A stretch of 64,000 bases of DNA from Prevotella sp. (GCA_017617615.1 JAFZVV010000011.1:434001-498000), one strand, 5' to 3'; counted from the stretch's first letter, positions 55,457 to 63,536 are shown. Numbers and translations are program-made. Notes: generated by a model not told the origin, from the letters alone.

Positions 55457-56365
55457 CTATTCCATCCATGTGAGTTTGCTGGAGACAATGGTCCATTCAC
55501 CATTCTGTTTTTCCAAGATTACTTCACCGCCCTCGTAGACGAATCGGAAGAAAACGACGGCACGCTGCATTTGGGAATCAAAAACGATGGATGTGGCTTT
55601 GGGATAGGTTTCATATTGCCAATAGCCTCCCCAGTGTCCATAGAATATCCTGGCGGCACTGTTGAAGAAATCCATCCTCTTCCGGCTTTCACCTTTTGAA
55701 TAAGCGACTTGCATGATGCTCTCTTTTGCGAAACCAACATGTCTATTACCCAAAAAGTTGTCCAGCAACCGTTTGTACTTTGTTGTCAGATAGACAATTT
55801 TCTTGTTGGGGATGTTTACGGGAGGGCGAAACGAAATAGATGAACCCACCTTGGTGGTAGGGATTGATAACCCATGGAAGTCCATTTCAGAATCAAGAAT
55901 CAACTCTCCTATTTCTTTTTGTATTCGAACCTCATCCAGATATTTTTTGCGCGTTTCTTCATCCAGATTCATCTGGTTGATACGATTTGTGTAATAGGCT
56001 ACAAGTTCGTCGGAATTGAGCGGGATTGTATCCGCTATGCAAATCTCATCCAATGTGCCTTGCACAATAAAATACGGCATGTCTTCATACAGGTCTTTGT
56101 CCTCGCTTCTACACCCGATTTTTTCCAGTTGGAGAGGCTGATAGAAAGCGGCATAAACCTTATGGGCCTCGGCCACCCATTTGTTTTTTGCTTCGTTTTC
56201 ATTAGATGAAACAGCATTAGACCAATTGTCAAAAAACTGATACAGCAACGATGTTGAGTTCTGCTTATAAGCATTTTTCAACAAGGTAGCCTGTGATCGG
56301 TTCTGTCCCTGAATGGCTGTGCACAAAACCAGAAGGATGCATAAAAGACGGACTTTTTTTGACAT
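55457..56365 (-). CDS. Secreted protein of unknown function
   Basis: The 302-residue protein has a signal peptide (MSKKVRLLCILLVLCTAIQGQ). It is mostly helical at first (LLYQFFDNWSNAVSSNENEAKNKWV) and ends in strands (AVVFFRFVYEGGEVILEKQNGEWTIV) that look like a small alpha+beta domain of the NTF2 type; I cannot name it. Like its convergent neighbour it is AT-richer than the surrounding genes. Confidence 0.75.
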   Translation of the reverse strand: MSKKVRLLCILLVLCTAIQGQNRSQATLLKNAYKQNSTSLLYQFFDNWSNAVSSNENEAKNKWVAEAHKVYAAFYQPLQLEKIGCRSEDKDLYEDMPYFIVQGTLDEICIADTIPLNSDELVAYYTNRINQMNLDEETRKKYLDEVRIQKEIGELILDSEMDFHGLSIPTTKVGSSISFRPPVNIPNKKIVYLTTKYKRLLDNFLGNRHVGFAKESIMQVAYSKGESRKRMDFFNSAARIFYGHWGGYWQYETYPKATSIVFDSQMQRAVVFFRFVYEGGEVILEKQNGEWTIVSSKLTWME

Positions 56366-56389
56366 GGTAGTAAGTAGGATCTAGCGTTG

Positions 56390-56397
56390 CAAAAATA
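56390..56397 (-). promoter_or_regulatory. -7 element for the secreted protein at 56365
   Basis: TATTTTTG on the minus strand matches TAnnTTTG, 24 nt before the ATG. Confidence 0.5.
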
Positions 56398-56465
56398 ATT
56401 AATTAATTTGTTAAGCCATATTATCCCTATCAATTGTTATTGGTGATTTGTGATATGAACTTTTA

Positions 56466-57356
56466 TCACCTCGCTTTTGCCAGCAACTCTGGGGGTAGTT
56501 GTGGCATGGCACCATTCTGTGTGCAGATGAAGGCGGAGACTTCCACTGCCAGCTGATGTGCCTCGCGCACCGGTTTTCCGCTCAGGATGGCGGCGCAGAA
56601 CGCACCGGTGAAGGAGTCACCGGCACCCACGGTGTCGGCCACCTGTACCTTCGGCGTCTCTTGGAAAGACATCTCACCAGGGGTGAAGACGTATGAGCCA
56701 CTGGTGCCACAGGTAAGCACGAGCATGTCGAGGTTGTACTTGCCGAGGATGAGCCAGCACTTGTTTTCAATATCCAGTCCGGGGTAGCCGAACATACGTC
56801 CGATGAGCACCAGTTCCTCATCGTTGATTTTCAGGATGTTGCAACGCTGCAACGACTCTTGAATAACCTCTTTCGTGTAGAACTGCTGGCGCAGGTTGAT
56901 GTCGAAGATTTTCACACAGTCGGCGGGAGTGGCATCAAGGAACTTGTGGATGGTCTCACGGCTCACCACGTTGCGCTGGGCCAATGAACCGAAGCACACG
57001 GCTCGGCAGTTTTGTGCGATTTGCTTGATGTCGTCATCGAAGGGAATATTGTCCCATGCCACGTTTTCCTTGATATCATACGTGGGGATGCCCTGTTCGT
57101 CGAGTTGCACCTGCACCGTTCCCGTAGGGTAGGGCACACGGGGAAGAAGGTCGTTCAGTCCATGTTCCTTCAGTGCCTCTATGGTCTCGTCAGCCAGGCG
57201 GTCCTCACCCAGTGCGCTGATGGCAATGGTGTTGTCACAACCCAGGAACTGTCCTGCGTGATAGGCGAAATTGGCAGGGGCTCCCTCCAGTTTCTTGCCT
57301 TCGGGAAGCATGTCCCACAGGACTTCACCGAGTCCTACTACATAACGTTTGTCCAT
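56466..57356 (-). CDS. PfkB-family fructokinase
   Basis: The 296-residue kinase begins YVVGLGEVLWDMLPEGKKLEGAPANFAYH, the fructokinase-type N-terminus, and has DTVGAGDSFTGAFCAAIL with the GAGD anion hole and catalytic Asp (about residue 246). It would phosphorylate fructose at O-6. A 10-bp inverted repeat lies 8 nt before the ATG. Confidence 0.92.
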   Translation of the reverse strand: MDKRYVVGLGEVLWDMLPEGKKLEGAPANFAYHAGQFLGCDNTIAISALGEDRLADETIEALKEHGLNDLLPRVPYPTGTVQVQLDEQGIPTYDIKENVAWDNIPFDDDIKQIAQNCRAVCFGSLAQRNVVSRETIHKFLDATPADCVKIFDINLRQQFYTKEVIQESLQRCNILKINDEELVLIGRMFGYPGLDIENKCWLILGKYNLDMLVLTCGTSGSYVFTPGEMSFQETPKVQVADTVGAGDSFTGAFCAAILSGKPVREAHQLAVEVSAFICTQNGAMPQLPPELLAKAR

Positions 57357-57363
57357 GTCATTT

Positions 57364-57394
57364 GTTCAATGTGACATTTTCTGCCACATTGAAC
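57364..57394. promoter_or_regulatory. Inverted repeat before fructokinase start
   Basis: GTTCAATGTG (57364-57373) and CACATTGAAC (57385-57394) are perfect 10-bp arms with an 11-nt spacer. There is no T-run on the minus strand. It may be an operator, or an mRNA hairpin covering the translation start region. Confidence 0.6.
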
Positions 57395-57438
57395 GTTAAA
57401 TATTAGTCTGATAATGTTGTTGAATAAGACAGATGGAC

Positions 57439-57903
57439 TTACTTCGCCTCACCATTGCCATAAATGAAGTCGAAGGCACCGCTGGTGTATTCGAAGATTT
57501 CCTCGTCGCGGAAGAAGCGCTTCAGTTCTATCTCTGCGTTAGAGGTGGAATCGCTGGCATGGACGATATTCTGCTGGTTGCTCATCGAGTAGTCGCCACG
57601 GATGGTCCCCGGGGCAGCCTCGCGTCCGTTGGTGGAGCCTGTCATGGTGCGTACTACCTGTACGGCGTCCACCCCCTCGAGGGCGAGCGCCACTACTGGT
57701 GACGTCTGCATGGAAGCCGCCAAGGCAGGGAAGAAGGGACGGTCTACCAAGTGGGCATAATGCTCGCGCAGGATTTCATCGGAGAGTTGCATCATCTTCA
57801 TGCCTGCCACGCGCAGTCCGCGACGCTCAAAACGGTTCACAATCTCGCCAATCAGTTGACGCTGAACGCAACTGGGTTTCAATAAAACAAGTGTTTTTTC
57901 CAT
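57439..57903 (-). CDS. ndk: Nucleoside diphosphate kinase
   Basis: Ndk moves the gamma phosphate between nucleotides by a phospho-histidine. The 154-residue protein has KTLVLLKPSCVQRQLIGEI, the catalytic region QNIVHASDSTSNAEIELKRFF with the active His about residue 122 (NxxHASD in place of NxxHGSD), and FEYTSGAFDFIYG at the end. It follows the deoxyribosyltransferase-like gene by 60 nt on the same strand. Confidence 0.96.
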   Translation of the reverse strand: MEKTLVLLKPSCVQRQLIGEIVNRFERRGLRVAGMKMMQLSDEILREHYAHLVDRPFFPALAASMQTSPVVALALEGVDAVQVVRTMTGSTNGREAAPGTIRGDYSMSNQQNIVHASDSTSNAEIELKRFFRDEEIFEYTSGAFDFIYGNGEAK

Positions 57904-57963
57904 AATCGTATAAATGAATGTTTCTGTAAAAAATGGGCTTTTGGGGGAAGAATGCTTGTTCGG

Positions 57964-58392
57964 TCACAAGACTTCAATCAGTTCGTCTATCGAGCAGCAA
58001 ACGCAGGTGAATAGTTTGTACATCAGTTCTGGCTCCTGTCGTTCCGGGATATAGGCGATGGTCGTTTTCCCTTTTCCGGCAAACCATCCCGCCTCGGTAT
58101 GGGCACTTCTGCCGCAGGGGAGTACCAGCACGCATGTGTCGCATGCCTCCATGGCCTCGATGTCGTTGTGGAACTGCCGTTCGGCTTTCGGGTGTTGCAG
58201 CATGTCGCGGTATTGTTGTGGTGTCCATTCCATGAAGTCATCGCTCACGCTGCTCCACTTGAATCCGGGGTCACCCGATGGCGGGTTACGGAAGTCGTAT
58301 ACCTCGTGTCCTGCCGCCCTCAACTTTTCCACTACTTCTGGATAGTATCCGTTGCGCCAGCTGCTTGCTACATAAATCTTGCGTGGAGTCAT
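57964..58392 (-). CDS. Nucleoside 2-deoxyribosyltransferase-like protein
   Basis: The 142-residue protein starts KIYVASSWRNGYYPEVVEKLRAAGHEVYDFR and later has CDTCVLVLPCGRSAHTEAGWFAGKGK, where the GxSAHxEAG stretch is the substrate-binding and catalytic Glu motif of this fold. Such enzymes swap or hydrolyse bases on deoxynucleosides. Position beside ndk fits nucleotide salvage. The activity is inferred. Confidence 0.82.
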   Translation of the reverse strand: MTPRKIYVASSWRNGYYPEVVEKLRAAGHEVYDFRNPPSGDPGFKWSSVSDDFMEWTPQQYRDMLQHPKAERQFHNDIEAMEACDTCVLVLPCGRSAHTEAGWFAGKGKTTIAYIPERQEPELMYKLFTCVCCSIDELIEVL

Positions 58393-58423
58393 GAATCTGC
58401 TTGTCCTGTGTTTTGCTTGTCTG

Positions 58424-58464
58424 CAAAGATACGACTAAGCGAGAGAAAAACCAAAAATATTTGG
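58424..58464 (-). promoter_or_regulatory. Palindromic promoter of the deoxyribosyltransferase-like gene
   Basis: Reading the minus strand: CCAAATATTTTTGG (58451-58464), then TTTTTCTCTCGCTTAGTCG, then TATCTTTG (58424-58431), then GCAG. It is the same arrangement as upstream of cysS and tRNA-Arg. The ATG is 32 nt after the -7. Confidence 0.65.
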
Positions 58465-58491
58465 TTCAAGTTTCGCATACGTTCGACTAAC

Positions 58492-58836
58492 AGAAAATAA
58501 AAACTGTATCTTTTATTTTGCTTTTCACTCACTTTGCACTACTTTGGCCTCGCCGAAGATAGGCTGCAGTTCGGAACCAACGGTCGCTGTTCGCGAAGCG
58601 AGGTAAAGCAAAAGCAAAATAATCTTTGATCCTTATGGCTTTTCACTCACTTTGCACTACTTTGGCCTCGCCGAAGATAGGCTGCGGTTCAGAAAACAAA
58701 ATAAAACTCTGTTTTCTTTTGGTTTTTCGCTCACCTTGCACTACTTTGGCTTCGCCGAAGATAGGCTGCAGTTCGGCAAAGAAAATAAAAAACTGTATCT
58801 TTTATTTTGCTTTTCACACACTTTGCACTATCTTTG
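58492..58836 (+). repeat. Array of four promoter-like repeats before clpS
   Basis: TTTTCACTCACTTTGCAC-type blocks start at about 58521, 58638, 58723 and 58810, each followed by ACTACTTTGG or, in the last, ACTATCTTTG. The first three continue with GCCTCGCCGAAGATAGGCTG. Only the last has an intact -7 (TATCTTTG, 58829-58836), 18 nt before the clpS ATG. 58557-58662 closely matches 36804-36911. No gene is seen in this 460-nt gap. Confidence 0.85.
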
Positions 58837-58854
58837 ACCGCAAAACGACAACCT

Positions 58855-59157
58855 ATGGCAAAACAGCAATCCTCCGTACTCGAACGTCAACGTATCGACG
58901 TGAGCGAACCGAAGCGGTATAAGGTGTATATCCACAACGATGATTTCACACCGATGGACTTCGTCGTCCGGCTCCTCATGACCGTCTTCTACAAGAACAA
59001 GGATGAAGCCGAGCAACTCATGCTCAAGGTGCACCACAGCGACAAGGCTGTGGTGGGCATCTACAGCTACGATATGGCCGTGTCGAAAGTGAAACGTGCC
59101 ATCGCCATGGCCAGGGAGGAAGGCTATCCTTTGCGTCTAACCTATTTACCCGATTAA
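58855..59157 (+). CDS. clpS: ClpS adaptor protein
   Basis: ClpS delivers N-degron substrates to ClpAP. The 100-residue protein has YKVYIHNDDFTPMDFVVRLL, where the NDDxTPM/V motif holds the N-terminal residue pocket, and HHSDKAVVGIYSYDMA with the usual GxG-like segment. The flexible N-terminus (AKQQSSVLERQRIDVSEPK) fits its role in blocking the ClpA pore. The ATG at 58855 follows the repeat-array promoter. clpA starts 4 nt after the stop. Confidence 0.95.
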   Translation: MAKQQSSVLERQRIDVSEPKRYKVYIHNDDFTPMDFVVRLLMTVFYKNKDEAEQLMLKVHHSDKAVVGIYSYDMAVSKVKRAIAMAREEGYPLRLTYLPD

Positions 59158-59161
59158 GACC

Positions 59162-61402
59162 ATGCCCAAGAAACTACAGAACAGCAAATATGTGCAGAAC
59201 GCGCTCAACGACATAGCCAACATGGCGAAACGTATGCGTCATGAGTTCTACATGCCCGAGCACCTGCTCCTGGCACTGTTGTCACAGCAGCCGTTCCGCA
59301 CGGCACTCTCCTACAGCAATGCCAAGCCCGCAGCCCTTGAGAAAGAGGTGCGCAAATACCTCACGCAGATGGAGCGTGTGCCCGCCGACGTGAAATGCGA
59401 TACATCGCCATCGTCACAGCTCGACCAGCTCTTCAATGTCGCCTACCAGTATGTGCTCAACTCCTCTGCCAAGCAGCTTGACGTGCCCCATCTCGTGATG
59501 GCACTGCTGCAGTTGCCCAACTCACAGGCCGCCTATATGCTCACCAAGGCGGTGAGCCACGACGTGCAGGGATTCCTCAGTACCGTCATCTCCGAATATG
59601 GCGGCACCGACGACTATATCGTGGAGCATGAGGAAGGAGAGACGGGAAAGGATGCCGAGGAGGACGACCAGACATGGCGCTCGCAGGTGACATGCCTCAA
59701 CGACCTCGTGGCCCTGCGCAACCCCCTCATCGGTCGTGAGGCGGAGTTGGAGCGCACCATCCAGGTGCTCTGCCGACGTGAGAAGAACAACCCGTTGCAT
59801 GTGGGGGAGTCGGGCGTCGGAAAGACGGCACTGGTCTACGGGCTGGCTGCCCGCATCGCCGAGGGTAAGGTGCCCGAACGGCTTCAGGGCAGTCGCATTT
59901 ACCAGATGGACCTCGGGGCGCTGTTGGCAGGCACACAGTTCAGGGGTGACTTCGAGAAACGCGTGAAACTCATCATGGATGGGGCAAAGCGCGAGGGAAA
60001 GGCCATCATCTATATCGACGAGATACACAACCTCGTGGGCGCGGGGCGCACCAGCGACGGGTCGATGGACGCGTCGAATATGCTCAAGCCCTATCTCGAG
60101 GGTGGCGACATCAGGTTCATCGGGTCGACTACCTACGACGAGTACAACCGTTTCTTCTCGAAGAGCAAGGGCATCGTACGGCGTTTCCAGCAGATAGATA
60201 TCGATGAGCCGTCGGTAGACGAGACGGTGCGCATACTGCTGGGACTGAAAGACAAGTACGAGGAGTTCCACCAGGTGACCTATCCTGATGAGGTCATCGA
60301 ATATGCCGTGAAGGCCAGCGCGAAATACGTGAACGACCGCTTCCTACCCGACAAGGCCATCGACCTCATCGACGAGGCAGGTGCCTACCGTGAACTGCAT
60401 CCCGGGGAAGACGGGTCGATGGTAGTCGACAAACAGCTCATCAGCGATGTGTTGGCGAAGGTGTGCAAGGTAGATGCCATGGCGATGAAGGAAGACGATA
60501 CCGAACAACTCGAAACGCTTCGTGAGCGCGTGGAAGCCAGTATCTACGGACAAGACGAGGCGGTGCGCCAGGTGGTGGAAGCCGTGCAGATGTCGAAGGC
60601 CGGACTCCTCGACGATGATAAGCCTCTCGCTTCGCTGCTCTTCGTCGGGCCTACCGGTGTGGGGAAGACTGAGGTGGCGCGTGTGCTCGCGCGCGAACTG
60701 GGTATCGCCCTCGTGCGTTTCGACATGAGCGAGTATACCGAGAAGCATACCGTTGCAAAACTCATCGGTTCTCCGGCAGGATATGTGGGCTATGAGGACG
60801 GTGGCCTGCTCACCGACGCCATCCGCAAGACCCCCAACTGCGTGCTGCTCCTTGACGAGATAGAGAAGGCACACCCCGACATCTACAACATCCTGCTGCA
60901 GGTGATGGACTACGCAAAACTCACCGACAACCGTGGCAGGAAGGCCGACTTCCGAAACGTGGTGCTCGTGATGACATCGAACGCCGGGGCACAGTATGCC
61001 AAACAGGCTTCCGTCGGTTTCGGTGCCAACGTGTCGGCAGGCGAGGCCATGGTAAAACAGGTGAAGAAGACATTTAAGCCAGAGTTCATCAACCGTCTCT
61101 CTGCCATGGTGGTGTTCAACGACATGGACCATACCATGGCCGGGATGATTCTCGACAAGAAACTGCGTGAACTCAACGACCGTCTTCTGGCACGCAAGGT
61201 GAAGATGACCATCGGCGACGAGGCACGCCAGTTGCTCCTCGAACAGGGATTCACACGTGAGTATGGCGCACGTGAACTCGACCGCGTCATCACCCGTGAC
61301 CTGAAGCCGCTGCTCATGCGCGAGATTCTCTTCGGACGACTGAAGGATGGTGGCGATGTGACCCTCGCCGTGGCCGATGGAAAACTAAAACTGGAGGTGT
61401 GA
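59162..61402 (+). CDS. clpA: ClpA unfoldase (AAA+ subunit of ClpAP)
   Basis: The 746-residue protein has the N-domain (residues 1-150, contacts ClpS), a short acidic linker, AAA domain 1 (Walker A GESGVGKT about 220, Walker [16 protein letters not shown]) and AAA domain 2 ([25 protein letters not shown]), and the C-terminal small domain ([15 protein letters not shown]). It lacks the coiled-coil middle domain of ClpB and the UVR motif of ClpC, which supports ClpA. It unfolds substrates for ClpP, which is encoded elsewhere. Confidence 0.95.
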   Translation: MPKKLQNSKYVQNALNDIANMAKRMRHEFYMPEHLLLALLSQQPFRTALSYSNAKPAALEKEVRKYLTQMERVPADVKCDTSPSSQLDQLFNVAYQYVLNSSAKQLDVPHLVMALLQLPNSQAAYMLTKAVSHDVQGFLSTVISEYGGTDDYIVEHEEGETGKDAEEDDQTWRSQVTCLNDLVALRNPLIGREAELERTIQVLCRREKNNPLHVGESGVGKTALVYGLAARIAEGKVPERLQGSRIYQMDLGALLAGTQFRGDFEKRVKLIMDGAKREGKAIIYIDEIHNLVGAGRTSDGSMDASNMLKPYLEGGDIRFIGSTTYDEYNRFFSKSKGIVRRFQQIDIDEPSVDETVRILLGLKDKYEEFHQVTYPDEVIEYAVKASAKYVNDRFLPDKAIDLIDEAGAYRELHPGEDGSMVVDKQLISDVLAKVCKVDAMAMKEDDTEQLETLRERVEASIYGQDEAVRQVVEAVQMSKAGLLDDDKPLASLLFVGPTGVGKTEVARVLARELGIALVRFDMSEYTEKHTVAKLIGSPAGYVGYEDGGLLTDAIRKTPNCVLLLDEIEKAHPDIYNILLQVMDYAKLTDNRGRKADFRNVVLVMTSNAGAQYAKQASVGFGANVSAGEAMVKQVKKTFKPEFINRLSAMVVFNDMDHTMAGMILDKKLRELNDRLLARKVKMTIGDEARQLLLEQGFTREYGARELDRVITRDLKPLLMREILFGRLKDGGDVTLAVADGKLKLEV

Positions 61403-61405
61403 CAG

Positions 61406-62086
61406 ATGGTATACCGACTCGACGAACGACTCATCTTCCCCGACCCGCACTGGGGAGAGCCCGACGGGCTGATTGCCGTGGGTGGTGACCTCTCCCCGGA
61501 GAGGCTACTGCTGGCCTATAGCCATGGCATCTTCCCGTGGTATTCTTTCCGCGACTCCGACATCTGTTGGTTTTGTCCGCTACAGCGATTTGTCATCTTC
61601 CCGGCAGAGATACATGTGTCGCATTCCATGCGCACGCTTATGCGGAAAGACCGCTATAAAGTGCGTTTCAATACCGACTTCGAACAGACCATACGGCATT
61701 GCAGCGAACTGCGTTTCAATCAAATAGGTGCATGGCTCGGCGATGACATGATCAATGCCTATACCGAACTGTACCGCCGTGGCTATGCCATGAGTGTGGA
61801 GGTGTGGGAAGGAGACAGCATGGTAGGAGGATTGTATGGTGTGACACTTGGGCGCAACTTCTTCGGCGAGAGCATGTTCTCGCTGGTGCCCAGTGCCAGC
61901 AAACTCGCCCTGATTTCCCTGGCACGACAGATGGAGAAGAACAACCTCGGCATTATCGACTGCCAGTTGGAGACCCCTCACCTCAAGTCGATGGGCGCAC
62001 GTTTTATTTCCTACGAGGAGTATATGGAATTGATTGGGCCTAAGGATGTTGAAAGGGGAGATAAAGGGAAGTTGAAGGGAAGTTAA
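61406..62086 (+). CDS. aat: Leucyl/phenylalanyl-tRNA-protein transferase
   Basis: Aat adds Leu or Phe to proteins with N-terminal Lys or Arg, making them ClpS substrates. The 226-residue protein has IFPDPHWGEPDGLIAVGGDLSPERLL, SHGIFPWYS, and the GNAT-like core SVEVWEGDSMVGGLYGVTLGRNFFGESMFS with the conserved GES motif, followed by IIDCQLETPHLKSMGA. The start is 3 nt after the clpA stop, so clpS-clpA-aat is one operon. The last residues (GKLKGS) and the stop codon are encoded by an 11-nt tandem repeat. Confidence 0.96.
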   Translation: MVYRLDERLIFPDPHWGEPDGLIAVGGDLSPERLLLAYSHGIFPWYSFRDSDICWFCPLQRFVIFPAEIHVSHSMRTLMRKDRYKVRFNTDFEQTIRHCSELRFNQIGAWLGDDMINAYTELYRRGYAMSVEVWEGDSMVGGLYGVTLGRNFFGESMFSLVPSASKLALISLARQMEKNNLGIIDCQLETPHLKSMGARFISYEEYMELIGPKDVERGDKGKLKGS

Positions 62087-62158
62087 AGGGAAGTTAAAGG
62101 GAAGTTAAAGGGAAGTTAAAGGGAAGTTAAAAGGGAGTTAAAGGGAAGTTAAAAGGAC
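62066..62158 (+). repeat. 11-nt tandem repeat crossing the aat stop codon
   Basis: About eight copies of GGGAAGTTAAA, the first within the coding region and the second supplying the TAA stop. Later copies vary in length by one base. Confidence 0.92.
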
Positions 62159-62218
62159 AATAGATTTGCAAATCTTTTCCTTTTACAAGCTCTTTTTGTC
62201 ATATCACCCTACAAAAAA

Positions 62219-62242
62219 TCCCTACTCCAAAAGGGGTAGGGA
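62219..62242. terminator. Bidirectional terminator between aat and the YqiA-like gene
   Basis: TCCCTACTCC-aaaa-GGGGTAGGGA forms a 10-bp stem. The minus strand continues with TTTTTTGT and the plus strand with ACTTTATTTA. An AGATTTGCAAATCT palindrome at 62162-62175, followed by TTTTCCTTTT, may be a second stop signal for aat. Confidence 0.85.
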
Positions 62243-62269
62243 ACTTTATTTAATGATATGAAGAATAAT

Positions 62270-62411
62270 TTTCAATCTTCAATTTTGAATTTTGAATTTT
62301 TAATCTTCAATCGGGCATCGCCCGAAAACAATCTTCAATTTTGAATTTTGAATCTTCAATCGGGCGCAGCCCGAAATCAATTTTCAATTTTGAATCGGGC
62401 ATCGCCCGAAA
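62270..62411. repeat. Array of TTCAATTTTGAA and TCGGGC/GCCCGA hairpins
   Basis: Three hairpins TCGGGC-nnn-GCCCGA lie at 62311-62325, 62360-62374 and 62395-62409, with loops ATC, GCA and ATC. They are separated by AATCTTCAATTTTGAATTTT-like stretches. The last hairpin ends 2 nt from the stop codon of the leftward gene. Confidence 0.9.
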
Positions 62412-63413
62412 TCATTGCCCACCCAGGCGGTCGAAGTATTCGATGATTTGTTCCCAAGTCTTGAAACTGTCGCTGCCCAAGGGTATCACGGTGCCCATGA
62501 ACTTGTCGTTGTCGGCAGTGTCGATGAGGTAGTCACCCATCAGCAGGTGAGGCTGGTTGGTGAAAATCACATGGTTGTAGGAAGGAGCGTCGAAGATGTC
62601 CTCCGCCCAGTCGATGACAGGTGCCATCTCCTCACGGCCGTTGAACGTAGCCGGGGCTACCAGAAAGACATTATACGTCTCGATGAGGCGGCGGAAGGCT
62701 TTCTGGACACTGCTGCGGGCCTGGCCGTAACCGTCGCGTGCGCTGTCGAGCGTCATCATCACTACGGGGCGTTCACGTCCCTCCTGCAGGTCATCAATCC
62801 ATCGCACCACGGGTAGCACGGCATGCATGTAGGAGCGCTCGTCCATGCGGTGCCCGCCATGGAAGTGGATGGCGGTGGGGTAGTGTTCATGGAACAGGTC
62901 GAAGGTGTCCACCAGGTCGTCCTGGTCGCCGAAAAGTCCCCACACACGTTGCCGTTCCTTTTCGTCAACGCCACTGAAACACTGGTCGGTCATCCGTTTG
63001 TATTCCTTCACCAGATTGTTGTCGACAAAGAACTTCTGCACCCCGTCCTTACGGGGGTTGAAGAAGGTCTGTGCCCCCGTCATCCCATGCTCCACCATCG
63101 TCTCGCCAATCTTGAAGGCAGGGTTGAGCACGATACGGTCGTAGCCGTAGAGCATCTCGGTGTACATGCCGCCCATCGACGTGCCGATGATGAGGTCGGG
63201 GCACTCCGTCTCGCACATCCTGTGGAGCAGTTCGATAGCATCGGTGGGGTGGAGGGGTATGTCTTCGGCTATCACTGTGGCGTTGCACAGCACCTTGCGC
63301 AGGCGGTCTACCGTCCCCGTCTGGGCCGAAGAGCCGAAACCATGCACATACATCACTTTCTTCCCTGCCATCACGTCGGGAAACTGTTTCACGTATTTAT
63401 TCTCTGTCATCAT
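62412..63413 (-). CDS. YqiA-like alpha/beta hydrolase fused to a divergent nucleotidase-like (HAD) domain
   Basis: The 333-residue protein has two parts. Residues 1-205 resemble the YqiA/UPF0227 esterases: KVMYVHGFGSSAQTGTV, the nucleophile elbow IIGTSMGGMYTEM (Ser79), GDQDDLVD (acid) and FHGGHRMD (His188). Residues 215-333 resemble the C-terminal part of NT5C-type 5'-nucleotidases, with HVIFTNQPHLLMGDYLIDTADND and a GSDSFKTWEQIIEYF end. The HAD nucleophile loop appears as VVMMTLDSARDG, where the first Asp is Thr, so this domain may not be catalytic. I start at the first of two ATGs at 63413, after a promoter at 63437. Confidence 0.75.
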   Translation of the reverse strand: MMTENKYVKQFPDVMAGKKVMYVHGFGSSAQTGTVDRLRKVLCNATVIAEDIPLHPTDAIELLHRMCETECPDLIIGTSMGGMYTEMLYGYDRIVLNPAFKIGETMVEHGMTGAQTFFNPRKDGVQKFFVDNNLVKEYKRMTDQCFSGVDEKERQRVWGLFGDQDDLVDTFDLFHEHYPTAIHFHGGHRMDERSYMHAVLPVVRWIDDLQEGRERPVVMMTLDSARDGYGQARSSVQKAFRRLIETYNVFLVAPATFNGREEMAPVIDWAEDIFDAPSYNHVIFTNQPHLLMGDYLIDTADNDKFMGTVIPLGSDSFKTWEQIIEYFDRLGGQ

Positions 63414-63436
63414 GATTGTTGTAATAAAGTAGCGTA

Positions 63437-63444
63437 CAAATTTA
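63437..63444 (-). promoter_or_regulatory. -7 element for the YqiA-like gene
   Basis: TAAATTTG on the minus strand matches TAnnTTTG, 23 nt before the ATG. It supports the start at 63413 over a longer frame. Confidence 0.5.
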
Positions 63445-63490
63445 CACAAAAAGTACGATTTGCGAGCCTGTCGAGACAAAGAATCTTTTT

Positions 63491-63536
63491 TTCTTCATTC
63501 AACAGGCTTGTAATATCATTTTTTTAACTAAATTTG
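63491..63536 (+). promoter_or_regulatory. Promoter of the DUF2264 gene
   Basis: The block 63491-63515 nearly equals 7400-7424. CTTG (63507-63510) is 18 nt upstream of TAAATTTG (63529-63536), the -7 element. The ATG is 25 nt farther. Confidence 0.6.

Noticed and set aside
58626..58922. Open frame starting in the repeats before clpS
   Set aside because: It reads the promoter-like repeats (SLCTTLASPKIGCGS twice) and then clpS out of frame.
59162..61402. ClpA considered to be ClpB or ClpC
   Set aside because: There is no middle coiled-coil domain or UVR motif, and the gene follows clpS directly.
62270..62411. Repeated hairpins considered as a CRISPR array
   Set aside because: Repeats are 15 nt and the intervening segments are themselves repeats, not unique spacers.
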